The notes: generated from the sequence alone by a model not told the origin. DNA of 64,000 nt from Aeromonas veronii (GCA_041319085.1 CP101033.1:1452501-1516500); one strand, 5' to 3'; shown: positions 8,394-17,439, numbered from the stretch's first letter. Translations and numbers: made by a program.

Positions 8394-9593
8394 TTAGAAA
8401 AAGTTGGCGAGGTTGATGCCAAACTCTTTCGGGTCGACCGTGTTTTCGATGCTCTCCTGCACCCCTGACTTGGCCAGATCCAGCCACTGTACGTCGAGGT
8501 AGTGACGCTGGGTGGCGTGATAGATCACCTTGACCACCGGCTTGAGTGGCTGCTGCTCGTTGCGCTGCATCACGATAGCCAAGCGCTGGTTTGAGAGTTG
8601 CACTAGCGTTCCCACCGGATAGACTCCCATGCACTTGATGAACTTGGTGACCAGTTCGGCATCGAAGTGCTGATTGATCCCCTTGAGCAGAATGCGGAAG
8701 GCCTGGGTCGGCTGCATGCCGGCTTTGTAGACCCGATCCGCGGTGATGGCATCATAGACATCGACGATGCCGCTCATCCGGGTATAGAGGGAGAGCTGAT
8801 CCCCCTTGAGTTGCTGCGGGTAGCCGGTGCCATCGAGCCGCTCGTGGTGGTTGGCGGCCACCTCCAGCATGGTGGGGGTGATGCCAGCGGTATTGCTGAG
8901 GATCTCGTAACTGTGCACCACATGCTGGCGCATGATGGCGAACTCCTCATCGGTCAGCTTGCCCGGTTTGTTGAGCACCTCGTCCGGGGTCATGATCTTG
9001 CCCACGTCGTGCAGCAGGCCACCCAGGGTCAGCTCCTTGAGCACGCTGCGTTCCAGGTCGAGATAGCGGCCGAAGTTGGCCAACAGAATGGCCACGTTCA
9101 TCGAGTGCTCCATCAGGTAGGCATCCTTGGCACGAATACGGGCCAGACAGAGCATGGCATCGCCGTGGGTGAACATGGTGTCTACCATCTCTTCGGCGAC
9201 TTCGGCCAGCGGGGTGATGTCGATGGGTTCACCCGCCTTGAGCTGGCGAATGAATTTGCCTTGCAGTTCGCGCGCTTCCTGATAAAGGCGGCGGATCTTC
9301 AGCTCCCGCCCTTCGCCGTTGGCAGTGGCCCGGCGTCCCACCTGGGCACTGTTGGCATTGAGGTCGGGGGAGGTAACGGCGTCACTCTCGGCGCTGCCCA
9401 GTTTGCTGCGGGCCAGATCGATGCGTACCGTGATCACCCCCTGGCGCACCAGATTGGCAATTTGCGCCACGCTGGTCACCATGCCCATCTGGGCGATCGC
9501 CATCCCACCTGTCTGGCTGGCGATAGCGATGACATACATGCCGGGTTTCAGCTGGTTGACGGGAATGACGGGATAGGATGCTTGAGACTTCAT
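8394..9593 (-). CDS. HD-GYP domain phosphodiesterase with N-terminal DUF3391
   Basis: This is a likely cyclic-di-GMP phosphodiesterase of 399 residues. The N terminus (about 1-130) matches the DUF3391 domain common in such proteins. The catalytic part carries the metal-binding HD at about residues 195-196 (LLHDVGK) and HHERLDGTGYP at about 249-259, so the GYP signature is intact, followed by VDVYDAITADR. The start is ATG 9593 with AGGAAG upstream; an extension to 9659 adds a poor leader. It has no membrane segment or receiver domain. It resembles the gene at 44596-45831. Confidence 0.9.
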   Translation of the reverse strand: MKSQASYPVIPVNQLKPGMYVIAIASQTGGMAIAQMGMVTSVAQIANLVRQGVITVRIDLARSKLGSAESDAVTSPDLNANSAQVGRRATANGEGRELKIRRLYQEARELQGKFIRQLKAGEPIDITPLAEVAEEMVDTMFTHGDAMLCLARIRAKDAYLMEHSMNVAILLANFGRYLDLERSVLKELTLGGLLHDVGKIMTPDEVLNKPGKLTDEEFAIMRQHVVHSYEILSNTAGITPTMLEVAANHHERLDGTGYPQQLKGDQLSLYTRMSGIVDVYDAITADRVYKAGMQPTQAFRILLKGINQHFDAELVTKFIKCMGVYPVGTLVQLSNQRLAIVMQRNEQQPLKPVVKVIYHATQRHYLDVQWLDLAKSGVQESIENTVDPKEFGINLANFF

Positions 9594-9761
9594 GATGGCT
9601 TCCTGATGTTTATTATTATCAGTATCGTGCGGATGGGGCACACCGGGGAAGTGTACCATCGGATGACCTGTTCGTCATAATTGGCAACCCCTTAACAGTG
9701 GCGTTGTCGCCCCCGCCCGATATAATGACGCCCCTTTACTTGTTGGACTCCGAGGTTGTGA

Positions 9762-10454
9762 ATGCGGCTTGATAAATTTCTGTGCGATTGTTCCGATTTG
9801 ACCCGCTCGCTGGCAGGCAAACTGATCCGTCAGGGCGAGGTCATGGTAGATGGCATTGTGGTCAAGCAGCCCGCCTTTCATATCAATGAGCAGAGCCAGA
9901 TCGAGTTTGACGGCGTGCTGCTGACGCTGGAGCAGCGCAACCGCTATTTCATGCTGCACAAGCCGGAAGGTTACGTCTGCTCCAACGAGGATCCGGATCA
10001 CCCGACCGTCTTCTTTTTGATGGACGAACCCGCCATGGGCAAGCTGCACGTGGTGGGTCGCCTCGACCTCGATACCACAGGGCTGGTGCTGGTGACCGAC
10101 GACGGCCAATGGTCCCACCGCATTACCTCGCCGCGCCACGAGTGTGCCAAGACCTATCACGTCTGGTTGGCCGATCCGGTGAGCCCGGATGCGATCGCGC
10201 TGTTCGCCGAAGGGGTCTACCTGCGTAACGAGACCGATAAAACCCGCCCTGCCCAGCTGGAAATTCTTGCTGAGTGCGAGGCCCGCCTGACCATTCACGA
10301 AGGCAAGTACCATCAGGTCAAGCGGATGTTTGCTTCTATCGGCAACAAGGTTGTTGGCTTGCATCGCGAGCGGGTGGGTGGCCTGACGCTGGATGAAGAG
10401 TTGGCCCCCGGTGAATACCGCGAGCTGACCGCTGAGGAGATTGCCCTGTTCTGA
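9762..10454 (+). CDS. rsuA: 16S rRNA pseudouridine(516) synthase RsuA
   Basis: This enzyme isomerises U516 of 16S rRNA to pseudouridine. Residues 1-50 form the S4-like RNA-binding domain (MRLDKFLCDC...LIRQGEVMVDG). The catalytic motif GRLDLDTTGLVL places the nucleophile at Asp102, and DDGQWSHRITSPRHECAKTY and YHQVKRMFA match E. coli RsuA closely over the whole length (230 residues). It is divergent from the HD-GYP gene at 8394-9593 and convergent with the EamA gene 19 nt downstream. Confidence 0.95.
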   Translation: MRLDKFLCDCSDLTRSLAGKLIRQGEVMVDGIVVKQPAFHINEQSQIEFDGVLLTLEQRNRYFMLHKPEGYVCSNEDPDHPTVFFLMDEPAMGKLHVVGRLDLDTTGLVLVTDDGQWSHRITSPRHECAKTYHVWLADPVSPDAIALFAEGVYLRNETDKTRPAQLEILAECEARLTIHEGKYHQVKRMFASIGNKVVGLHRERVGGLTLDEELAPGEYRELTAEEIALF

Positions 10455-10473
10455 TCAGGGATGGTGCCGGGTG

Positions 10474-11373
10474 TCAGTGAGTGCTGAAACCCAGCACCAG
10501 CGCGGTGCCCAGGGTGGCAATCAGCGCCCCCGCCCAGGCGGCAACGGATGGCCGCTCCCCCGAGTGCCACCACAACAGCGGTAGCAGCAGTACCGGCGTG
10601 GTGGAGGAGAGAATCGCCACCATGCCCACCTCGCCCTGCCGCAGCGCCATCAGGATCAGTGTCATACCCAACCCCATCGCCAGAAAACCGTTGGTGGCAA
10701 TCATGGCGAGGATCTGGCGATTGACCGGTTTGAGCGGCATGGCCAGCGGCAAGCGCCCCAGCCGCAGGACGCAGTGGGCCAGCAGGGCGCTGCCCATCCG
10801 GATACCCGATGCACTCACCGCATCCACCTCACCACTCATCATCACCGGCTTGGCGATGATGGCTCCCACGCTCTGACACAGTGCCGCCGTGAGACCAAGG
10901 CCAATCCCCAGCGCCAGATTGCCACGGATCTGCTCCCACTCGTTACTGCTACTGCGTCTGCCAAACAGGATCGCCAGCATCACGCCGGCCAAGACCAGCA
11001 TGGCCCCCAGCAGTCGCCAGCCCGTCAGCTGCTCATTAAAGAGCCACAGCCCAAGCAGAGCGGAAAACAGCGCATGGCAGGAGAAGAGCAGGGCACTGCG
11101 TCTTGGCCCCAGCCGGTTCATGCAGGCAAACAGCGCCGTGTCGCCGACGAAGATGCCGACCAGTCCCGAGATGGCGAGCAAGGGCAGGGCGCTTGCGGTG
11201 AGGGTTTGCCAGCCACCGGTGAGCAGACTCATGGTGCCGAGCATCAGGCTGACCAGAAACATGCGCCAGCGACTGTAGGCAAATGCGCCGAGATGACGGG
11301 CCGGTTTGACCGAAATTAGCGCTGCAACTGCCCATAAACTGGCCGATGCGAGGGCCAGCCACTCATAACCCAT
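10474..11373 (-). CDS. DMT-superfamily transporter (EamA domains)
   Basis: This inner-membrane protein has 10 predicted transmembrane helices arranged as two EamA repeats, as in drug/metabolite exporters. Hydrophobic stretches run from residue 4 (WLALASASLWAVAALIS) to the C-terminal WAGALIATLGTALVLGF. The start is ATG 11373, with AGGAG at the correct spacing; an in-frame extension to 11472 has no ribosome site. Length is 299 residues, normal for the family. The substrate cannot be told. Its 3' end converges with rsuA. Confidence 0.85.
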   Translation of the reverse strand: MGYEWLALASASLWAVAALISVKPARHLGAFAYSRWRMFLVSLMLGTMSLLTGGWQTLTASALPLLAISGLVGIFVGDTALFACMNRLGPRRSALLFSCHALFSALLGLWLFNEQLTGWRLLGAMLVLAGVMLAILFGRRSSSNEWEQIRGNLALGIGLGLTAALCQSVGAIIAKPVMMSGEVDAVSASGIRMGSALLAHCVLRLGRLPLAMPLKPVNRQILAMIATNGFLAMGLGMTLILMALRQGEVGMVAILSSTTPVLLLPLLWWHSGERPSVAAWAGALIATLGTALVLGFSTH

Positions 11374-11529
11374 AAAAACTCCTGAAAAAATTAACCCGAA
11401 AGACTCCATCTCCCGGGCAAGCCCGATACAATACGGGGCGTTTTCGGGGATAACAAGAACGGCATCAGGCATTCATCAGGCGCGCCGTCGGCCTTCCCCT
11501 CCTGCAGTGGTTTTATTCGAGGTTTTGTC

Positions 11530-13167
11530 ATGAGGTATGGTTTCTTCCCCAAGCTGGCGCAACGCTGGCTCTCCCCGCTGTTGCTTGCCGTGCTGGCAGG
11601 GCCCCTGGCCCATGCCACCACAGTTGAGCAGCAGCCTCTGCTTGCTGATCGGCAAACCCTGGTCAAGGGCAACGGTGCCGAGCCGGAGTCGCTGGATCCG
11701 GCGTTGGTGCGCTCCGGTTTTCCGGGGGAGGCAGTACTGGTCGATCTGTTTGAAGGACTGGTCAGCGATGATGGTAAGGGGCATATCGTACCCGCTCAGG
11801 CACTGCGCTGGGAGGTGAGTGACGATGGGCTGGAGTGGCGATTTTTCCTGCGACCCCAATTGAAGTGGTCCAATGGCGAGCCGCTGGTGGCCGCTGATTT
11901 TGTCTATGCCTGGCGCCGTCTGCTCGATCCGGCCATCAGCTCCCCTTCTGCCGGGTTGCTGCTAGCCACGGGGATCAACAATGCGCAATCCATCTATGCC
12001 GGCGCGCTGGAGCCCGACAATCTGGGTATTGAGGCGCAAAGCGACCAGATCCTGAAAATCACCCTGGAGCGCCCTGCCCCCTATTTCCTGCAGCTCATCA
12101 GTCAGCGCCCCTTTGTGCCCGTCAATCAGAAGGCGATAGCCCAGTTTGGCAAACAGTGGACCGAGCCTGGCAAGCTGGTGAGCAATGGTGCTTATCGGTT
12201 GGCAAGCTGGGCGCCGAACGAGCGGATCGAAGCCGAGCGCAATATCCACTACTGGGATGACATTCACACCCGTATCGAGCGAGTCACCTACCTGCCGATC
12301 TCCTCGCAACATGCGGAACGGCTGCGTTATGAGGCCGGTGAAATACAGCTCACCAACAAGGTCTCCCTCGGCTATTACCAGAAGATGAAGCGCGAATCCC
12401 CGGAGCGGCTCTGGGGCTTGCCGCTGTTTGGTACCTATCTCTATACGTTCAATTTGAAACGCCCCGAACTGCAGGATGTGCGGGTGCGTCAGGCGCTGTC
12501 CATGGCGGTTGATCGACAGCAGCTCATTGGTGCGGTGAGCGGGCATGATGAACAGGCTGCATGGTCGCTGTTGCCGGAGATGCCGGGTTATCCCCGGGTG
12601 GTATTGCCTGTGGCGCTTGAGGATATGCCGACCCGGCAGGCCAAAGCGAAAGCCCTGCTGTCAGCGGCCGGGTATAACAGTGCAAATCCACTAACGCTAA
12701 GCATTACCTACAACAGCGCCGACACCCACAAGCAGATGGCAATGGCCATTGCCGCCATGTGGCAGAAGCTGGGGGTACAGGTCACCCTCAACAGTCTGGA
12801 GTGGGGCGCCTATCAGGTGGCCAAGGATAGCGGTGATTTTCAGGTGGCCAGAAGCTTCCTGTTTGGCGATTACGTGGAGCCGTCAGCCATGCTGGGCAGC
12901 TTCCGTTGTCAGGATCTGCGCAACGAGAGCGGCTACTGCAATCCCGAATTTGATCTGCTGCTGGAGCAGGCTGCCAACACGCTGGACAGTGCGAGCCGGG
13001 GTGAACTGTACCGGCATGCCGAACAGTTACTGCTTGAGGAGGCGCCGATCCTCCCCCTGTATCATTACAATCAGATGAGACTGGTTGATCCCACCCTGCG
13101 GGGACTGCCCAGCCAGAATTTGAAAGGGACGATTGCCACCAAGGATCTCTACTTCAGCCCGCAGTGA
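11530..13167 (+). CDS. Oligopeptide-binding periplasmic protein (OppA/MppA-like, SBP family 5)
   Basis: This is a 545-residue periplasmic peptide-binding protein. The signal peptide is about residues 1-29 (LLLAVLAGPLAHA, then TT). Typical OppA motifs are LVKGNGAEPESLDPALVRSGFPGEAVLVDLFEGL near the mature N terminus, then EWRFFLRPQLKWSNGEPLVAADFVYAWRRLLDP, GAYRLASW and VRQALSMAVDR. No opp permease or ATPase genes are adjacent, so this is a stand-alone binding protein as MppA is in E. coli. It lies 10 nt before the YfcE gene and is probably co-transcribed with it. Confidence 0.88.
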   Translation: MRYGFFPKLAQRWLSPLLLAVLAGPLAHATTVEQQPLLADRQTLVKGNGAEPESLDPALVRSGFPGEAVLVDLFEGLVSDDGKGHIVPAQALRWEVSDDGLEWRFFLRPQLKWSNGEPLVAADFVYAWRRLLDPAISSPSAGLLLATGINNAQSIYAGALEPDNLGIEAQSDQILKITLERPAPYFLQLISQRPFVPVNQKAIAQFGKQWTEPGKLVSNGAYRLASWAPNERIEAERNIHYWDDIHTRIERVTYLPISSQHAERLRYEAGEIQLTNKVSLGYYQKMKRESPERLWGLPLFGTYLYTFNLKRPELQDVRVRQALSMAVDRQQLIGAVSGHDEQAAWSLLPEMPGYPRVVLPVALEDMPTRQAKAKALLSAAGYNSANPLTLSITYNSADTHKQMAMAIAAMWQKLGVQVTLNSLEWGAYQVAKDSGDFQVARSFLFGDYVEPSAMLGSFRCQDLRNESGYCNPEFDLLLEQAANTLDSASRGELYRHAEQLLLEEAPILPLYHYNQMRLVDPTLRGLPSQNLKGTIATKDLYFSPQ

Positions 13168-13177
13168 GGCGCATTTC

Positions 13178-13720
13178 ATGAAACTTGCCATCATTTCCGA
13201 CATCCACGGCAGCATCATTGCGCTGGAGCGGGTGCTGACCCAACTTCAGCCCTGGCAGCCGGATCACTATCTGCTGCTCGGCGATCTGCTCAACCATGGC
13301 CCGCGCAATCCTCTGCCGGAAGGGTATAACCCGGCCGCGGTGGCCGATCGGCTCAACGAGCTGGCGCCACAGATCATCGCGGTGCGGGGCAATTGCGATT
13401 CCGAAGTGGATCAGATGCTGTTGCACTTTCCCATCACAGCCCCCTACAACCAGTTGCTGATCGATGAGCGGCGCTGGTTTGTCAGCCACGGTCATCGTTA
13501 TCGCCCGGATGAGGTACAACTGCCGGAGGGCAGTCTGTTCCTGAGCGGCCACACCCATGTGCCGGTGCTGGAGTGGCAGGGGGAGCGGGTATTGATGAAC
13601 CCGGGATCGATCTGTTTCCCGCGCGGCGAGTTGCCTGCCAGTTACGGGAGCTATGAGGACGGGGTACTGCGCGTCAATGCGTGTGAGGATGGGCGGGAAT
13701 TGCTAGGCCTGGCGCTTTAA
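13178..13720 (+). CDS. yfcE: YfcE-type metallophosphodiesterase
   Basis: This is a small calcineurin-like phosphoesterase of 180 residues. The metal ligands are visible in order: DIHGS near the N terminus, GDLLNHGPRN, GNCDSEVDQ, SHGHRY and SGHTHVP. The order and spacing match E. coli YfcE, a manganese-dependent phosphodiesterase with unknown natural substrate. The start ATG 13178 (MKLAIISDIHG) begins directly with the first strand of the fold; the frame is open further upstream but that part overlaps the preceding gene. Confidence 0.92.
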   Translation: MKLAIISDIHGSIIALERVLTQLQPWQPDHYLLLGDLLNHGPRNPLPEGYNPAAVADRLNELAPQIIAVRGNCDSEVDQMLLHFPITAPYNQLLIDERRWFVSHGHRYRPDEVQLPEGSLFLSGHTHVPVLEWQGERVLMNPGSICFPRGELPASYGSYEDGVLRVNACEDGRELLGLAL

Positions 13721-13728
13721 AACGAAGA

Positions 13729-13764
13729 TCAAAAATGCGAGGCCTGATAAGAGATGTCAGGCCT
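13729..13764 (-). terminator. Terminator of the flgA-flgM-flgN direction
   Basis: AGGCCTGA (13740-13747) and TCAGGCCT (13757-13764) form an 8-bp stem. On the minus strand it is followed by TCGCATTTTTG. The flgN stop codon lies inside the right arm. Confidence 0.7.
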
Positions 13765-14173
13765 TGATACCGTAGGAGCGGGTGCCAGAGCGAGTGTTGC
13801 CCTTGGCGTCATAGGTCAGGCTGTTGCGATCGCGCAGCTGACTCAGAAAGGTTGCCAGACGACGGTTGGAGACGATGCTCAATTCAAGCAAGCGACCGTT
13901 GAGATCATTTTGTGCCTGGCAAGCATCCAGCTTTGCACGAAGCTGCGCCATCTCATCGGGATAGGCTGCCAGCTGCAGTGCCAGCTCCGGCATCTCTGCC
14001 AGCGTTTTGTCCAGGGTTTCTATCGCAGCAAGCAACTGCTGTTTGCGCTCGGTCAGCGCAGGCAGGGCCAGTGCCTGATGCTGCTCGAGCAATCTGAACT
14101 CCTCTTCCAGAATGCCTTGCATCTGGCTGAGGTAATCATCTTGGGTGTGCAGTAACGAAGGTAAATCCATCAT
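13757..14173 (-). CDS. flgN: Flagellar secretion chaperone FlgN
   Basis: FlgN is the cytoplasmic chaperone for the hook-filament junction proteins FlgK and FlgL, which are encoded at the far end of this region. The 138-residue product is almost entirely helical and coiled-coil, with the FlgN-family pattern (DDYLSQMQGILEEEFRLLEQHQALALPALTERKQQLLAAIETLD). The start ATG 14173 overlaps the flgM stop (ATGA), so it is translationally coupled; a second ATG follows immediately. flgMN form one unit behind a sigma28-type promoter. Confidence 0.93.
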   Translation of the reverse strand: MMDLPSLLHTQDDYLSQMQGILEEEFRLLEQHQALALPALTERKQQLLAAIETLDKTLAEMPELALQLAAYPDEMAQLRAKLDACQAQNDLNGRLLELSIVSNRRLATFLSQLRDRNSLTYDAKGNTRSGTRSYGIKA

Positions 14174-14490
14174 CCCAGAACTTTGTCCAGATTGGCCTCG
14201 AAACTGAACATCTTCTTGGCAACAGCGTCGCTGTTGACCTGATATTCACCACTTGCGACGGCTTTTTTCAGCCGTTCAACCTTGCTCTCATTGCCGGTCG
14301 AGGCGGTATTGAGATTTTGTTGCATTTTTTGCAATTGTTGCGCCTCACTGGTCAAGGAGACGGAGTCCAGCTTGACAGTAGCCGCTTTGTTTTCGGGCGA
14401 TGAGGTGACTGACTTGCTGCCTGTCCCCTGGCTATTAGCGGTATTTTGCAACCGATTATTCGCCAAGTTGTTGATATTGTTGATGGCCAT
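14170..14490 (-). CDS. flgM: Anti-sigma28 factor FlgM
   Basis: FlgM holds sigma28 (FliA) inactive until the hook-basal body is complete and then leaves through it. The 106-residue protein has the expected disordered N terminus (MAINNINNLANNRLQNTANSQGT) and the conserved C-terminal sigma-binding part (VERLKKAVASGEYQVNSDAVAKKMFSFEANL). Its promoter is a near-perfect sigma28 site at 14530-14556, which would make flgM autoregulated through its own target. Confidence 0.95.
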   Translation of the reverse strand: MAINNINNLANNRLQNTANSQGTGSKSVTSSPENKAATVKLDSVSLTSEAQQLQKMQQNLNTASTGNESKVERLKKAVASGEYQVNSDAVAKKMFSFEANLDKVLG

Positions 14491-14529
14491 TTTAGTTACC
14501 TTCGTCTGCTTTAAGGTTTGCTTACCTGT

Positions 14530-14556
14530 TTATCGGTGCGGCAGGTCAAAACTTTA
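14530..14556 (-). promoter_or_regulatory. Sigma28 (FliA) promoter of flgM
   Basis: On the minus strand the sequence reads TAAAGTTT, then 11 nt, then ACCGATAA. The FliA consensus is TAAAGTTT-N11-GCCGATAA, so only one base differs and the spacing is exact. It lies 40 nt upstream of the flgM start. Confidence 0.9.
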
Positions 14557-14581
14557 GAAAAAAGTTGTCAAGGATCCCGAT

Positions 14582-15265
14582 TTAAAAAGTGACCGATACG
14601 GCGCCCACAGCACTGACTTTACCCTCAACGGTTTTGCCGGAGCGGATATTGACGAGTTTGATGATCTCTCCGAAGCTGCCATCTTGCAAGGCTCGGGCCA
14701 TGGTTTTGATCTGGAAGTTGCTGTTCTCTGCTGTCAGGGTGACCTGATCCCCTTTGCAAACCACACAAACCTGGCTCAAACGGATGGGCTGCCCCGGTTT
14801 TAGCTCCCGCTTGCTGCGTACTCCGATAAGAGGGGCGGTGTCAGTCAGGTAGTCTCCGCGGATCAGGGTCTGATCCTGATAGGCCAACACCAGTTGGCTT
14901 TCACTCAGCAGATCCCCCTTGGCGATGGGGTTGGTCACCGTGACATAGGGTTTTTGAATACTGACCCGCACCGGGAGATACACGTCCCAAGGTTTGTCTT
15001 CCTCACATCTAATGTAAACTGTTGTATTACGGCGAATTTCCATTTTTGCTGGTAAGCTGATAGTGAGCAGATCTTCGCAGCGGGTCAGTGGGAGCCGTTC
15101 ATCCAACGTGGCAGAAGTGACCTCAGCTCTGGCATCCAATGGCACATCTAACTGGCTGTAAACGAACTCTTGTGCCTTTTCTTGCAGATAAGTCGTGACG
15201 TCCGAGGCGTAGCTGGAAGATATGCTGCCAAAAAAGAGGCTGATGAGTAAAAGTCGGTTAATCAT
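14582..15265 (-). CDS. flgA: Flagellar P-ring assembly chaperone FlgA
   Basis: FlgA is a periplasmic protein needed to assemble the FlgI P ring. The 227-residue product begins with a signal peptide (MINRLLLISLFFGSISSSYA, cleavage after residue 20) and ends with a SAF-like domain and the typical KPGQPIRLSQVCVVCKGDQVTLTAENSNFQIKTMARALQDG segment. It is read leftward from a sigma54 promoter at 15382-15398, with the flgM promoter about 25 nt beyond its stop. Confidence 0.95.
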   Translation of the reverse strand: MINRLLLISLFFGSISSSYASDVTTYLQEKAQEFVYSQLDVPLDARAEVTSATLDERLPLTRCEDLLTISLPAKMEIRRNTTVYIRCEEDKPWDVYLPVRVSIQKPYVTVTNPIAKGDLLSESQLVLAYQDQTLIRGDYLTDTAPLIGVRSKRELKPGQPIRLSQVCVVCKGDQVTLTAENSNFQIKTMARALQDGSFGEIIKLVNIRSGKTVEGKVSAVGAVSVTF

Positions 15266-15285
15266 TTTCGCTCGTTGGTCGATAA
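15259..15285 (+). promoter_or_regulatory. Candidate sigma28 promoter for cheV-cheR
   Basis: TAATCATT (15259-15266), 11 nt, then GTCGATAA (15278-15285) matches the FliA pattern with correct spacing but several mismatches in the -35 half. It would start a transcript with a leader of about 125 nt before cheV. It overlaps the start of flgA on the other strand. Confidence 0.45.
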
Positions 15286-15381
15286 GATAAGTTGTTCACG
15301 CATATCACCATATTTAACAACTATGATTGCTTCAGAATCTGTTCGTTGTCACATCGATAGTCTGACGCAATCCATCGCGCA

Positions 15382-15398
15382 TGCATGATTAGTGCCAA
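15382..15398 (-). promoter_or_regulatory. Sigma54 promoter of flgA
   Basis: The minus strand reads TTGGCACTAATCATGCA, with GG and GC separated by exactly 10 nt as RpoN promoters require and a perfect TTGGCAC -24 half. Transcription would start near 15370 and leave a leader of about 105 nt before flgA. Confidence 0.8.
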
Positions 15399-15417
15399 GC
15401 GTTTTTAGGGAGTGTTT

Positions 15418-16329
15418 ATGGCCAGTATCCTGGACTCGGTCAACCAACGTACCCAGCTAGTGGGGCAAAACCGGCTGGAGCTGTTGTTATTTCGTTTAAA
15501 TGGACGTCAAAGATTTGGCATCAACGTATTCAAAGTGCGTGAAGTGTTGCAGTGTCCCCCCTTGACCGTGATTCCCAAATTGAACTCCTGCATTCGCGGG
15601 GTCGCCCACATTCGTGGCCAGACTATCTCGGTTATTGACCTCAGCATGGCGATGGGCAAGCGTCCGATCGAAGATTTGAGCAAGTGTTTCATTATCATCT
15701 CCGAGTACAACCGCTCCATTCAGGGTTTTCTGGTGCACTCGGTTGAACGCATCATCAATATGAACTGGGAATCCATTCTGCCTCCGCCCAAGGGTGCGGG
15801 TCGTATCAACTACATGACGGCGGTCACCGAGGTTGATGGCGAGTTGGTCGAAATTCTAGACGTTGAACGCATTCTCAACGAGATCTCTCCGGTCTCCACC
15901 GAGGTCAGTCGGGAGTTGGTTGAAGCGAGTGTTGAACACCCCACGCTGGGGCGTCCTGTTCTTGTTGCCGATGACTCCTCTGTGGCACGCAAACAGGTGC
16001 AACGTGCGCTTGAGGCCATCGGTGTCGAATGCGTGTTGGCAAAAGATGGCCGTGAAGCATTGAACATGCTATTGGGCATGACCAAAAATGGTCCCATCAA
16101 GGATCAGATTGCGCTGGTTATTTCGGATATCGAAATGCCGGAAATGGATGGCTACACCTTCACTGCCGAGATCCGGAATAATCCCAATCTCAAAGATTTG
16201 CATGTTATTCTGCATACCTCGCTTAGTGGCGTATTCAACCAGGCAATGGTGCAGAAAGTTGGTGCGAACAATTTTATCGCCAAGTTCCAGCCTGATGAAT
16301 TGGCCAAGGCCGTACAAAACGCACTCTAA
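15418..16329 (+). CDS. cheV: Chemotaxis protein CheV (CheW-receiver fusion)
   Basis: CheV couples chemoreceptors to CheA and is itself tunable by phosphorylation. Residues 15-165 form a CheW-like domain (ELLLFRLNGRQRFGINVFKVREVL...VAHIRGQTISVIDL), and about 180-303 a receiver domain (VLVADDSSVARKQVQRALE). The phospho-acceptor is Asp237 in ISDIEMPEMDGY. The start is ATG 15418, with AGGGAG upstream; an in-frame GTG six bases earlier is less likely. It is followed 17 nt later by cheR, as in other polar flagellar clusters of Vibrio and Aeromonas. Confidence 0.95.
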   Translation: MASILDSVNQRTQLVGQNRLELLLFRLNGRQRFGINVFKVREVLQCPPLTVIPKLNSCIRGVAHIRGQTISVIDLSMAMGKRPIEDLSKCFIIISEYNRSIQGFLVHSVERIINMNWESILPPPKGAGRINYMTAVTEVDGELVEILDVERILNEISPVSTEVSRELVEASVEHPTLGRPVLVADDSSVARKQVQRALEAIGVECVLAKDGREALNMLLGMTKNGPIKDQIALVISDIEMPEMDGYTFTAEIRNNPNLKDLHVILHTSLSGVFNQAMVQKVGANNFIAKFQPDELAKAVQNAL

Positions 16330-16346
16330 TTAAGAAGAACAGCTGC

Positions 16347-17171
16347 ATGAAGACACTTTCGGACGACTTATACAAACAGTTCAGCAACTTTCTGGCAGTA
16401 CAGAGCGGAATTGTGCTGGGGGATAACAAGCAGTATCTGGTGAAGAGCCGTCTTTCACCTTTGATGGCTCAGTTTGGCATCGAGAGTCTGTCTGATCTGG
16501 TTACCCGTGCAATGAGTGTGCGAGAGCGTGACCTGAAAATGGCCGTAGTGGATGCCATGACGACCAACGAGACCCTCTGGTTTCGTGATACCTATCCGTT
16601 CCAGCTTCTTACCGACAAGATTTTCCCCGAGTTGGGGAAAAGTGGCCGGCCCATCAAGATCTGGTCTGCTGCCTCCTCGTCAGGTCAGGAGCCCTACTCC
16701 ATTGCCATGACGGCGCTGGAGCAGCAAATGAAAAAGCCGGGTACCTTGCCAGGTGGCGTTCAGATCGTGGGGACAGATATTTCGACGACCATGCTCAATC
16801 AGTGCAAGGAGGGGGTCTACGATAGCCTTGCCCTTGCGCGCGGTTTGTCACCCGAGCGTAAGAAGATGTTTTTTGAACCTTATGGCGACAACAAGATGCG
16901 GGTCGCTGAGCGAGTCAGAAAATTGACGACCTTCAGGCCACTCAACTTGCTGGAGAGCTATAGTCTGCTCGGTAAGTTTGACATTATTTTTTGCCGCAAC
17001 GTGCTTATCTATTTTGCGCCGGAAGTGAAGTCGAAGATCCTCAACCAGTTTGCTGCCAGCCTCAATCCTGGTGGATATCTGATGTTGGGCGCGTCGGAGT
17101 CACTGGCCGGGTTAACCGACCGATTCGAGATGATCCGCTGTAATCCGGGGATTGTCTACAAGGTCAAATAG
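16347..17171 (+). CDS. cheR: Chemoreceptor methyltransferase CheR
   Basis: CheR methylates glutamates on chemoreceptors using S-adenosylmethionine, giving adaptation. The 274-residue product has the N-terminal helical domain (about residues 1-80) and the SAM-binding domain, with MTTNETLWFRDTYPFQLL, IWSAASSSGQEPYSIAM and FDIIFCRNVLIYF as family signatures. It shares a transcript with cheV and ends before a clear terminator, so it is separated from the flgB operon. Confidence 0.96.
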   Translation: MKTLSDDLYKQFSNFLAVQSGIVLGDNKQYLVKSRLSPLMAQFGIESLSDLVTRAMSVRERDLKMAVVDAMTTNETLWFRDTYPFQLLTDKIFPELGKSGRPIKIWSAASSSGQEPYSIAMTALEQQMKKPGTLPGGVQIVGTDISTTMLNQCKEGVYDSLALARGLSPERKKMFFEPYGDNKMRVAERVRKLTTFRPLNLLESYSLLGKFDIIFCRNVLIYFAPEVKSKILNQFAASLNPGGYLMLGASESLAGLTDRFEMIRCNPGIVYKVK

Positions 17172-17224
17172 GCCTGACGGCCTTGATATTCGGAGTTTTG
17201 CCGGATATTGCCAGTTCACGTAAA

Positions 17225-17252
17225 GAGGGAAGCGGCCAGCTTCCCTCCTTCT
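17225..17252 (+). terminator. Terminator after cheR
   Basis: GAGGGAAGC (17225-17233) and GCTTCCCTC (17239-17247) form a perfect 9-bp stem around GGCCA, followed by CTTCTTTA. The stretch from here to the flgB promoter shows nothing else. Confidence 0.8.
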
Positions 17253-17422
17253 TTATCCACAGTTCTATCTCTCTATTTAACTGCCATCTCCCGCCACTGC
17301 AAAAATGGTTGAAACCCAATGGTGGCCAGAAGCGGCCGCCTGGTCGTGGGCACGAGAGGCTTCTGTCGTTTTCGGTCTGAAATGTGCTCATACCCACACC
17401 ATCGATTTGAGTGACTTGCTTG

Positions 17423-17439
17423 TGGCATACCTCTTGCTA
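17423..17439 (+). promoter_or_regulatory. Sigma54 promoter of flgBCDE
   Basis: TGGCATACCTCTTGCTA has the invariant GG and GC exactly 10 nt apart. It lies 29 nt upstream of the flgB ATG, so the leader is short. This fits RpoN-dependent class II/III flagellar control in polar flagellates. Confidence 0.85.
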
